NCBI GenBank assembly: GCA_013400115.1
Contig: VXBP01009023.1
Location: 1-64,000 of the forward strand
Direction: 5' to 3'
DNA: 64,000 nt
Source of the DNA: Rhinopomastus cyanomelas
Lineage: Eukaryota > Chordata > Aves > Bucerotiformes > Rhinopomastidae
Shown: positions 45,891 through 57,400 of the stretch, one piece after another
Numbering within the stretch: position 1 is the first letter of the stretch
Layout of the letters: each line of letters begins with the position of its first letter
Made by a program: the position numbers and the translations under genes
Notes under the pieces: generated by a model
What the model was told of the DNA's origin: nothing
Databases searched by the model: none
What the model saw: the letters and a program-made list of their open reading frames with translations, nothing else

Positions 45891-46900
45891 GAATGAGTGC
45901 AGACAGTGATGCTTTGGTGGTCCAACCACAGAACATTCTCAAGCTGTAATGCACTCATTATGATCACTGAGCCCAGCTCTCAGTCCAGGCAACATCTGGT
46001 CGATCCAAGATGAAGACATCAAACGAAACAGGAATAAAACTACAGCCATCTGTCAAACTGCTGAGTGATCAATCTGTAGCATCACTGGCTGCTTCTTCAG
46101 AAAAAAAAAAAAAGAGAGAACCTTTTCGGGGAAGTGGAATTTATTCTAAATTAAATTTCATTTTGAGGTTATCAGAGATTTCCAGGCAGATGAATAGGGG
46201 AAAAAAAATTAGCTACATTCTGCAAATGCTTCAAAAATCACTGGACAATGTACACTCCTCCTTTAACCACTTATATGACAGGAAGCAGGAGGGACACCTT
46301 GAAGCTCAGGACGGTGGGTAAGCGATCCCCACAATGATGGCAAACTGCCTGAAACTGTCACCCAAGAGATGCCCTCTGCATATCACCCACTGCTATGAAC
46401 ACACTGCCAACATGAAAGAAGACAAAACAACAAGATGGAAGGTTTTGGCAAGATGAGAAAACCAAAACATCCCATTGCACTGTATTGAAATGCAACGTAC
46501 AAGAATTTGCCTTTTGCAAGGTGCAAAGATGTTCACCAGGAAATCAGCCCTGCACACCAAGCATTTTCCTAAGTTTTTATATAGAGGAATCCTCTATACT
46601 ATGCCTTGGGAAATGACATCTCCCGCTAAGCAGACACTCTCCAGTTCTTCACCAATTACACAGCCCCTGTTCCACACAGCACTTCTATTTCCCCTGGAAA
46701 AACTCACACTAAAAGCCATCCTCCACATGGCAGATGCCCCAGGCCCCACTCTGTGCCACCTGGAGGCTGCCACCACAGCAGCCAGACACTGCTCCACCAC
46801 AACAGCATGCTCCAGCAATAAAAACAATCCTACAGTCCTTCATTCTCCAGCCCCATCAAAACCAAATTCCAGGCTGTTAGATTCCCAAACGTGATTTGAA
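45891..46900. repeat. Degenerate array unit marking the right edge of the array
   Basis: 46000-46090 matches the 'catgaagataccat…acagaaac' segment of other units, and 46545-46860 is a diverged subrepeat copy ('gaatcctctatactatgcc', 'cactctccagttcttcacc', 'ccccactctgtgccacctg', 'cagacactgctccaccaca'). Array similarity fades after about 46.9 kb. Confidence 0.55.
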
Positions 46901-49160
46901 GCTTCAGGGTAAGATCTGCTGCCTGCCCACTCATCTCTCTTGTGCCCCAGTTCACATTCACCACTGCCTGCCCCGGGGACCCACAGCAGCCCAGATAGGC
47001 TAAGTTTGAAAGCAACTTCTTTTACCTCTGCAGCTCATATACACAGGCCACAGTTCAAAACATTATTGAACACCACTGAGCCCAGTGACCTTTTTGTATG
47101 ACTGTTCAGCTGATCTCTACAGCACGGCCAGTTCATACGGAAATTTGCAGCTGAAGGTAGTCAGGCTTTCCCTGGGCAGCAATGATGTTTTCATTCCAGA
47201 TCCATCACTAACGCCATTTTCGTACTTATGGCATAAAAATAAAGATGAACTTTGCCCCCTGCACCTTTTCACTTACCTGCATTGCTTTATCCTGACCAGT
47301 GACTGTGTCTTTCTGCCCGAGAAAGCCATTCAGACAGATTGCTTTAACATCCCAAATCGTTGTGGAAGTTCAGCCTTTGAAGATGAAGGGTGGTCTTTCC
47401 CTCCAGTGCTGCTCTCCTCTCGAGTGGAATAGCCCACAGAAAATAGCAAAAGGGACCTCTAATTTTTCCAGGTGCAGACAACAAATGGATGTTTTGGTAA
47501 CAGAGAACACACGAGTAAGATTCTACATGGCTTGATTTTTGACAACTTAATCTGGAGACGCATTCCCCACTTCTGAGTTTCCTGGAATTCTCTGGCAGAT
47601 TGTTTAAATTGGTGTAGCAAAAGGAAATAAAGCTTTGAGTAGAGATCATTGCCTTGGCTTGTGGTTAGGAAGAGATGCTGGGACAGATTTTCCATCAACA
47701 AATTCATCATGCTTGCTTCATGTAAGAACAGGACAAGAGGTGTTTCAAGGTTTGGTTTTGTCTTCCCTACTCGTTCACTTACTAAATTAATCCACTTACC
47801 TGGAATAGGTTTATCTTCTCTGGAGGAATATTTCATGCCATATTCATAGGAATAGCAATATAATGCCAATGTCAGCAAAAACAGCAGCACTTTATTTTCA
47901 TCTTGGAGTTGTGCTAGGGTCTAAGTTAAACCTTGCTGTAAAATGCAGTTCGGATGTTTTAAATCAGTAAAACAGCTGTTAATGAGATGACAAGCACTGA
48001 CGTCAAGGATACAGGACACAGTGTCCCTTTTCCTGTGGTTTTTCTGCATCGTTTCTATACCCACTGAACAGCAGCTAGAAAAAGTGGTTCCACAGTGCCA
48101 GAGATCTAAACTTAGGGATGTATTCTGTTTCCATACAGAAAGAAACAGTTACAGAGTCCAGGATAACTTACACGTTGGGGGAATTGGTTCTTGCTTACTC
48201 GAATCCAGCCCATGTAAGATTCTTGCATTCTGATGAAAGCCTGAGTAGCAGTAGAGTGGCCTTGGGAAATCCTTAAACACTGTAGCATCACAGTACTACC
48301 ACAGATGTAGCATTAAATTTCCTTTTACATCACCTGCATCCATAATGACAATCCACAAACGTAGTACGACAAAACTGAGACGATCCTGCTAAAAGCACTC
48401 GAGTTGGTAGAAGGCTTAGTTTATTTACTCCAACTTTTGTCTGACTCAGAGTACGTCCTGTGCCATTAAGTAGCAAGAAGTGAGGGGTGGTGATCCATAT
48501 CAAGAAAGAATCCGTAGAGAAAGATCAGTAAAAGCTACTTACCTTTACACCCCGACAGCCCACCAAGTGCCCAGGAGTTACTCTTAACCTCTTTCATTAG
48601 CTATGAAGATGTGAAAGCTTAGTTAAAACGTTGGGGGGAAAAAAAACACATCAAAATTAAACAAAAATAACGAAAAGGCTCCAACAGTTATCCATCAGAG
48701 CTCAAAGACTGAATGCTCGATTCTTCATGTACAGCCCAATGGCAAACATCAGCCAAAAGGTTCGTCTCCTGTTGTTTTTTCAGCAGTGAAGACACAGACA
48801 AGTTTCTGGGCTACTTGGAAAGCTCTAGTTCGAACCCCACTGAATTCAAAGTATGACTTCAACGACACTTTGAGGCATGGAATCAAAGACAAAAACAGCA
48901 GCTCCGGCAGAATCGCTACCGTGACACGGGACATTTCCAGTTTCACCATCACCGACACGAAAAATGCCGCAAATGAAACGAGATCCTAAATGGAGGGTTC
49001 ATCCTCTCCAGAAAGGCAGGCGAGCCCCGAATTAACATCAGCTTTGTCTTCCTGCGAAGTGGGTCCTTCACACCTCTTTAACGCAGTTTAGCGATTAGAG
49101 CACGGCACGGAAACTCCGGAGTCTGTTTTCAAACCCTCCTGAGACCGCAAGCGTTTAAAA
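46901..49160. other. Right flank: possible unrecognised minus-strand exons, weak
   Basis: Several good minus-strand donor-like sites occur (GGTAAGTAG at about 48547, GGTAAGTGGA at about 47800, GGTAAGTGAA at about 47277), and one frame upstream of 47800 is open and hydrophobic (VLLFLLTLALYCYSYEYG). I could not pair acceptors with phases or recognise a protein. It may be a non-coding transcript or chance. Confidence 0.25.
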
Positions 49161-49489
49161 CAACCCTAAGAGTACCCTAATCCCCGAGGTGGTGGGGTGC
49201 CACCGGTCCTTGAGCGGGTCATTCCGCACCAGGGAATGCCGTCGGAGAGAGCAGGAGATGACCAGCTCAGCTGAGCTCGGCATCTAGAGCAGCCACCAAA
49301 CATAACGGGAGCTGCCTCAGAGAACAGGGAACAGGCACCAACACCCGTTCTTTTCCAAATTTCCAAAGCTCTCCCGTTGCCAGTCCTCGCCGGAAACTGC
49401 ATTAAAAATTTAAAATAAATTAGTAAAATAGACCCCCTTCCACCCCCAGCTAGTCCCAAACCGCTCCCATGCCAGCAGAATGGCGCAGC

Positions 49490-49722
49490 ACCGCTTCTCT
49501 GCCGCAGAGATGACTGAACCCATCCCCTCCCTTTCCCTTCCTTCTCCCGGAAGTTCCCGGCGGCACCCGCAATCCGTGTCCCTCCCCACACTCTGCCGGC
49601 GGTGGCGTTGAGCGGCTGGCGGCGCCGGGGCTCGGTGGCATCGAGGTTGTTGTTGTCCCTAGTGGGTTTGGCTTCTCGCTTGTCCCCCTCGAAGGGGGAA
49701 GCGGCGGTGAGACGGTAGCGCC
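49490..49722. promoter_or_regulatory. CpG-rich promoter-like region with ETS motif
   Basis: A local CpG-dense island in AT-rich flank, with an ETS-type CCGGAAGT site (49547-49554) typical of bidirectional housekeeping promoters. It is not similar to the PCDHA promoters. Direction is unknown. Open frames on both strands look like CpG-island by-products. Its right edge is cut by a CR1 remnant. Confidence 0.4.
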
Positions 49723-49900
49723 AGAGGAGGTTCAGTTTGGACATTAGGAAAAATTTCTTCAGCTATTGGAACAGGCTGTCCGGAGAAGTGGTGGAGTCAC
49801 TGGAGATACTGAAAAAACGTGCAGATCCAGCACCTGGAAACGTGGTTTAGTGGGCATGATGATATTGGAGGTCGCTTCCAACCTTAATGATTCTATGACT
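49723..49900 (+). mobile_element. CR1 3' end (plus strand)
   Basis: 'AGGTTCAGTTTGGACATTAG' through 'aacaggctgtccggagaag' and 'ttggaggtcgcttccaacc' to the terminal TTAATGATTCTATGACT. Only the 3'UTR-proximal part remains. Confidence 0.85.
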
Positions 49901-50139
49901 GTACAGAGGCAGAGAACTGGCTGCACTTGTTCTCTGCCTTTTTGACTTGGCACTCTAGGGTTCATGCTCAGATGGTCTTTATTTAGGCTGAGGTGTCCTC
50001 CCTGTGGGGTTGTTGGGAGACTGGGTTTTCAATTGTCTCAGGGGTTTCAGGAGCATGGTGCCAGGTCCTGGATTCTGCCTTTAAGGGAGAGTAAATTTGA
50101 TATCACACATCACACTGATCATGGGCAGGTGGAGAACTC
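49901..50139. other. Flank, nothing recognised
   Basis: Single-copy-looking DNA between two CR1 remnants. Confidence 0.4.
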
Positions 50140-50460
50140 AATCACTGTTTGCTTTGGATTGGAAAGGACATTAAAGCTCCTCCACTTCAACCACTGTTCA
50201 GTAAGTAGTGCCATCTTCAAACAGAGCACGTTGCTCAGAGCCCCTTCCAACCTGAGCTGGAATATTTTCAGGCATGGGCTTCTCCCACCTCTCTAGGCAA
50301 CATTGGTTAGTGTGTCACGACCCTCAGAATGAAAAAAGCCTTCCTTTTAGATGGTCTAAATCTTCCCTCTTTTAGTTTACGGCTATCAACTCCTATTCAA
50401 TCGCTGCGGGCTCTGCTAAAAAGACTGTCCCCATCCTTTTTTAAGTAGTGAAATGCCAGA
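50140..50460 (-). mobile_element. Old CR1 remnant (minus strand)
   Basis: Follows the reversed CR1 3' order in diverged form: 'attggaaaggacattaaag', 'cttccaacctgagctggaa', 'cttctcccacctctctagg', 'taaatcttccctcttttag'. Heavily mutated. Confidence 0.6.
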
Positions 50461-53400
50461 ATAAGGTCTCCCAGATCAATACCCTCCGACAATAAACATT
50501 TCAACGATTCATTCCACAGTGAGAGCTCGCGTGATAAACGCTGTGCTCTCCCAGCCTTCCTCAATTAATATTAATTGACATCTAGGCGTTTGCAGCATCC
50601 CACAAGTCTCCGTTTTCCCGAGGGATACAAAGTACTGAGACCCGACGTTGGATGGAAGGTGCTCCTGAGCTCTGCAGGCAGCCTGCCCCTTCGTGAGAGG
50701 GAACTAAACTAGAATTCGTAGCCATCTGCTCCAGAAAAGCACATCAGACAGGAGAATAAAAGGTAGAGAATATTATTTATGGGTGGCAATGAGTGCTGAC
50801 CCAGAGGAAGGACAGGAGAGATTGGCTTCCGTACCTCGAGGTGGGAAAGACAAAAAGCAGGATCCTTTGTGGGATCCTGTGCCAGGGCTGAAGAACCCCT
50901 ATGTTTTCCCACACTGGATGTGCTATGTGGGGACCTTGGGGTCTGGCTGGCTGGTTCTTTTGCCTTTAAATTGCTAAGTTTATTCCCCAGACACCATTAG
51001 TTACCACTGGGGAGCAGATGGTTCCCCTCCATCCCAAGGTTCATCCCAAACAGATTGCATACAATTTATTAATAACCCAACAGATGCTCGGGCACTTCCC
51101 AGCTCAGATTATATTTCCTGATTGCTCAAATCCCAGCCTGAGGGAGCTGTTCATTTACTTTCCACCATTCCTCTTTGTGCTTTACCAGCACTGATCTGAC
51201 AACAAGGGAAAGGGTGTAATTCATGTCTCACTCATGCCACTCTTTCATATAAGCATCCAGGAATTGAACTAGATCTGATGCCAGCCTTGGTTTGCTCTTC
51301 CAATCCCTGTGCCCCTGGCAGAACTAGTGTTGCAGGCTGACAGGTCTGCCCCAATACCCCTCAGGGCCCTCTGGTGCTGCTCTCTCCCCCAAGTAGGGGC
51401 TGGAAGCCAAGGTGCTAGGTAGCTGCCCATCTTACCAGTGCCTGTCAGGGAGCATCTTATTATGATTCCTAGTAAAAGAACAGCAGTGGGGACTGACGTC
51501 CTGTGCTTCCCAGGGTTATGCTAACTGGGTCACAAAGAGCCAAGTTGTTCCTCTTAGAACTGGCTTCTGTGGGGATCATTAAATTAACGCCATGAAGAAA
51601 ACAGATGCTGCCCTCACCACAACCTCCCACAGCCTTGAGCAGGTCAGACATGCAATGCTGAGGGCTGGTGACTCCATCTCCCTCAGAGAAACAGGGTCTT
51701 AAGAGCAAAAATAAACAGTACAAAAAGAAACTGTACAAAAATAAACAGGTTATGCTCTGCAGGACCCCTCCCATGACTAGGTAAAAGGCTTTGAGTTCCA
51801 GAAAAAAGCCATCACAGACCTTTCAGCAACTCTGTGTTCAATTTTAATGTATAAAATTGGCTTTTCTTTGGTCTGTAGGGAGCAGCACAAAAGCAGCAGA
51901 TTGTTTATCTTACTGAATAAAGTAAATGCAGGTCTCTGAGGGATCTTACGCAAACCACTTACCTTGAAACACAACCCCATGGGAAAGTGAGCTATGGAGA
52001 GATGCATGCTTAATGTTTTACATCTTCAGAGCAGCATCCAAGTGGTTGGCTCAGCACCAGACAGCGTTAGGTATCACAGAAGTTAGGGGCTGTGGTTATA
52101 ATTCAGAATGTAGAAGCCACTTGTAAGTATAAGCATCACAACATTTGGCGTTACAGCTTAGTGGAGCATAACATAGGAGCTAACCCTAAAGGCAGGGCTG
52201 AAATGATGTCTTGAAGCTGAAGGTTAATTGCTTAAGTGAGAGTTTGGAGGGAAAGTGCATATATTTTTAGAATACATACTGATGTGTAGTTTTTAAAATA
52301 AAAACAGGAAGCATGGCAATCTTTCCTGCTCGGTGGCAACTGGGCTCAGTAAAAGGCACTTCACTTTCTGTGAATGCAGGTGAGAGACACTCTCAGCAAT
52401 AACAGGAGAAGAATATTAAAGCCTGTTACATTTTTCATAGCTCTTGACATTTACAATGTAATTCCACTTCCTTGCCTTCGCCGCACTCCTTATGTCCAAC
52501 AGAGTTGTGTGGGGGGTGAGTTTTCTTTATTTCAGCCATGGTAAATAAAGTGAGAGCATTATGCAGTCCCAGAAAAATAATTCCTTGCTCCTTGCTCCAC
52601 AACAGTAGGGAAGAACTGTATGAAATAACGCCAGCCAGGCTTAATGAAATGAGAGTCAGCATGTGAAAACTGGGGATGTTGAGATGAGGTGGATCATCAG
52701 TGAGCTTGAGGTGAAGGAAGGTTGTGGATATCAGCATTTTGGACTATTTCATTTGGAAACCATATAATACCTTGCACCTTGCTACCATGGCAATTTTCTT
52801 TCCTACCATGGTTTCTCCTAATACAACAGATTTCATGCAATTCCACCAGAATGGGAATGGGGGGAAAAATCAAATGCTGGTACAGGGTTCCTGGTCAGAG
52901 AGCAGCTATTTTATCAATTTTTTAATGTTCTACCCACCTTTCTTTCTGTAACAACAAACATGGCAGAAATTCTCATAGGTTGTTGAATTAGACAAATCCC
53001 ACGCCATGTTTTTCTTTCACTTCCCTTTGCTGCACAGGTCCTGAATGCCATCTTCTTTTGCTCTCACAGGCCTCCCAAATGCATTCATTCTCAATGAATT
53101 TTCCAGGCTGGGTCGTAGAATAAAGCACTGAGTGAGCAAACCCAGCAACAGCAACAAAAATACAGTCCCTGTTAATTAATGTTCTTAAATCATTTACCAC
53201 TTTGAACCTCTGACAAATCGTTACCGCAACAAGTAAATATTTTGAAATACCAAAAATATGTTAAGGGAATATATCATTATGTGATCTGTTGATGTTTTAC
53301 CAGTTTTTCAGACCCAAGCTCCTAATTGCTGAACTCAAAATAGGGGAAATATGAGGCCAATCCAAGTTAACAGAAGTTGCCATATGCAGAACATCAAAAC

Positions 53401-54312
53401 ACAACAAATGAAAGTCAGAAGGACTCGCTTTCTTCAGTTTTCTAGCCCCATCACTATTGCCTTGAGAGTGAAAGGATCAGCCATACTCTTCATCATATGG
53501 AGGACATCCTAAAGTAAAGGCATGTGGAAATGTTTGGAGAAGTGAAAAAAGAGGTGGAGAATCCGGGCTCATGTGGCAGCTATTCACAGTAGAAATAGGG
53601 TTTATTAGCTGCACACTCTGCTGCTGCCTGGACAGATTGCTAAGCAAGCACCAGTGGTGATGAGGGTGCAGGGTCAGGTTTCTTACTCTAGTTCTTGTTT
53701 TCTGACTTTGAACCACATTTTCAAAGGCTTTTATGATCCAGTTTCCGTTACCATGATGCTTAAAGCTACTATTAACTGGCACAACAGGCTGGCTCCCGTT
53801 CTTTCCAGCTCACTTTACAACACAAAACCAAAATAGTCTGACAAAAATGTCATTGTTTCCTCTTTGTCCCCCAGCTCAGGTACAACCAGTGGATCTGCTA
53901 GTGTAGAGCTCGGGATCCCATTAGTCCTCTTTAAGCTGTGCTCGAATCTGCATCTGCAGGCCCTGGCATTGTCCTTGTACAGTTTGTCAGGAAGACACAA
54001 ACCTCCCTTCAAGCAGTATTCCTGAAGGTAAAAATCTGGTAAAAACCTCTGCCCACACTGCAGGCAGAAAGGATTGAATTATCATCACCGATTCCATGGG
54101 CTTTTGATGTCTGGAACACTGTTTGGACTAGCTGGTCCTCTTCCACCTCTTCTAGGTCACATCTAAAACCTTTTCTCAATGCCCTATATCCCCCAAATTT
54201 CCAGTGCTTAAGCTCAGGTGAATGATCCCAAGACTGTCAAGGAATTGTCTGTTTTCTTGCTGTTGCGACAGAGTGGTGTGTCTTGGGTTGAGGAAAGGAA
54301 AAAGCTGTGATA
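50461..54312. other. Flank, no gene recognised
   Basis: AT-rich, with only short frames on both strands that have no domain signal. No RNA gene, array-unit similarity or intact transposon recognised. Confidence 0.4.
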
Positions 54313-54410
54313 ACAGAATCACACAGTCGTGGTGTTTGGGAGAGACCTCTGGACATCACGTCTAGTCCACTCCCCTCTGCTCAAAGCAGATTGTCCAGAA
54401 CTGAGCCTAG
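54313..54410 (-). mobile_element. CR1 3' remnant (minus strand), short
   Basis: 'ACAGAATCACACAGTCGTGG', 'gggagagacctctggacat', 'tctagtccactcccctctg', 'ctcaaagcagattgtccag' match the CR1 3' end in order. Confidence 0.6.
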
Positions 54411-57400
54411 TCAGTGATTTTACTCTGCATGTTGTTTTCCTTGGAATTGGTTTTCAACATTTAGAAGCAAAAAACAAAAAGTGGATTTGTTTGACGAGTA
54501 TTGCTTGGTGTGCTTTGTTAGATGATCATTGCTGTTTTGGAGGTCTGTCTGTACACATGAGCTTAAAATGCCTCTGTCTTTGTCAAGCCTGCTGTTCTGT
54601 ACTCATTTTTAAGGCAACAACCAGCTGTACGCATGCCAGAAGATTTTGCTGAAAAACACCCCTATAAAGCAGCAGGCAATCCAGTTAAGCCAATGAATGA
54701 CAGACCAACAGATCAAACCCAGAAAGAACTGAAAGCTGCTTCTAGATTGATACTTAATTTACTACCAAAATAAATAAAGAAGTCAAGCTTTAAGCACCAT
54801 GATGTTCATCAAGGAAGGAAAAAAGAGCTACCGTAGATTAGCAGCCTCCTGGTTTGGAACTGAGAGAAAAAGAAAGAAAAATGATCGACTGAAGCCTGAC
54901 TTAGCCTCAGCCGTTGCAACAAGTCCAGACAGCAAAGTTCACTCCATGTTGTGAACTGCAGGATACCAGGGACTGAAAATTTCCATCAGCCACCCTGGTT
55001 AGACTTGCAGTGAGGACACGTGTTCCTGAACTGTAATTTTGTTTTGCTTTCCTCGGGTTTTTGATCTTTTTTGGGCAGAAGCTCAGGCCTGCCTCACATG
55101 CAAACACAGGTTTATGAGCAGACCTGCTGCCTCTGGTTCCTGTCCAAGGCCTTACTTTGGCTGAAGGGCTCACTTGAAAGCTTTAGCTTGAGGGATGATG
55201 CAGCTGCTTTATTTGTTTCCAAGGGCACCCGGCAAAGCAGTTCTTCCAATTCTTCGCTAAGATAAACTCCTTGTTAGGCTTAGTCCATTGCCTTGTTTAC
55301 CACTTCTTGGTGTTTCCACTGCATCCCAGACAGAAACCAGACACACAATCCTAGTGAAAAGCTCAGCATGTAAAGCGAGAATTTATATTTCACTTCGTGC
55401 CTTTGCTATTGGTTTTACAAGTGATTGCTCATCAGAAACCAATTACCCCAGAAAGGCTTGGGTCTGGGTCTCTACTGATGTTAGCAGGATGAATAGCCTC
55501 ATTTACAATCTCTCAACTGGAAAACAAAAAGTAATGATAATAAAAAAAGTCTTTTCTAATTCTCTCTGTCTCTGTTGTAATTCACAAGAAAATTAAACTA
55601 ATAACTCTCTCTGTGAGCGTGCTATGCAGATGCCAGGAGTCAGGAATAAATGGATGAAACTATCCCAGGCAAAGTCCCCAGGGAAAGAACCTCTGAGCAG
55701 ACAACTGTTATGCCTTGCAAGATTCAGAGCTTCTCCAGCAATGCAATCAATGCAGAGAGCAGGCTGTTTCATTTTTCTTTCCTTTATTTTCCTTCCTCCT
55801 TTTCGCTTGAATTCCACCTGCAGGCAGCAAAATACACTTCTATGATTTTTTTCTGGGTTCATTTCCCACTCCATCTCCATTTTCCACGTGTGTATGGAGG
55901 TCCTTTGTGGTGAAAATTCTCCATGCCAACAGAATGCAGCTTTTCACAAGTGGCACCCAGAGTGATCTTTCTTCCTCAACAGACAGACAGCGCTTTACTA
56001 GACAGAAAGGCTCAGGGGTCCCCATTGTGTTCCCAAGATCTGTGCTGTGATTTGTCCCCATAGCACAGATACATGTTTTTAATTTCTCTTTTATATTTTT
56101 AAGACAATATAGCATTAAAAAAAACCCTCTGTGACTTGCCCTGCTGGTATTTCAGATAGGAGGAATGGAAATTATCTTCTAACTCCTTCCTTGCAAGATG
56201 CAAAGTGTCCTACTGGTCAGCTGCTGTGCATCGTGTGAGAAACGTGGAGGGAGCAGAGCTTCACTAAGGATCTGGCACTTTGCCGCATGGTATCTTCATG
56301 GATTCACTTGATGGCTGAGGCTGAAAAACATACCTGGAAGTGATTGCTCAGCCTTTTGCTCAAAGCAGGGTCAGATTTGATCCAACCTCCCTATGAATCT
56401 GTGCCAGATAGAAAACTTCAGCCAAAAGAAAAGAGGGCATGAGAGCGGGCCCCACAGCAGTAGGAGAAGCATGCTGAAGTCAGTTCAGATACCAACGGAA
56501 CAGATAGTGTGTCCTATCTGACAGGTATTGAAGGAGTCAAATGGCTCCTGTCATGCTGCACAACCAGCCAAGAGGCTCTTGGGTAAAATGGGAAAAGGAT
56601 CCGACCTGTGGAGCTCCTTACATGCTGGGCCAACTACCAGACTCTTTCGGCAGGGGAAGCTAAGAGGAAAGAAAGATGGTTTGGATAAGCAAACAAAGTA
56701 TAAGGTTGTATTTCCTGGCAACAGGAAAATTAAGCTTTAGTTTTAGAAACTGATTTCAGGATTACATTCCTGAAGTTTGGTCTCCTAGGAGGGACTGCAA
56801 GCAAAACCCAGGTCTGTTCCACTGGTCTGTGATAAAATGTCACTCACAGACAGGTGCTGGGCACACAGGATTTGATCTGGTAAATTATATTAAAGGAAGA
56901 TCAAGGTGAAGACCAGGGACAAGACGGATCCAACAGGTGAGATTCAGCCCCAGGTCAAACTCCTAGAGCTTTGGCGTTTTAGTTAATATAGACTGAACAA
57001 CTGCAGAGCAAGAGCAGTGATAAGTTGGATGCAAAGAAGCAGCAAAAAAGTAGCAAAAAAGCAGAAAAATTAAGCCTGGAGTCCTCAGCCCTCACTCTTA
57101 ACAGTATGAAAAATCTTTCTGTTGCTTAAAACACCGAGAAGTATGGACAGGGACTTCAGAGGAGACTCATCAGGCCAGTCAGGCTTCCCTGAAGTGTGGG
57201 AGTGACCTTTGAATTTGAGATGAAGTGGGGCTGGAAAAAACATCCCTTTGTAGAGATCTGCATTATTGTTTGCACCATGGTAAACTCCAGTGCTTTTTTA
57301 GGGCAAGATCTGGATACAGAAATTCAGTGGCTCATTGCGACAGAACAAATTCAGACAGCTCATCTTTTCTCTGGGTTTGCCTAGCAATTTAACCCCAATT

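Noticed and set aside
47459..47890. 143-codon minus-strand frame as a gene
   Set aside because: It reads through a strong donor-like site at about 47800 and has no family signature. Mentioned only as weak exon evidence.
49166..49744. 192-codon minus-strand frame
   Set aside because: It spans a CpG island and part of a CR1 3' end, with no recognisable domain. Better explained as promoter sequence.
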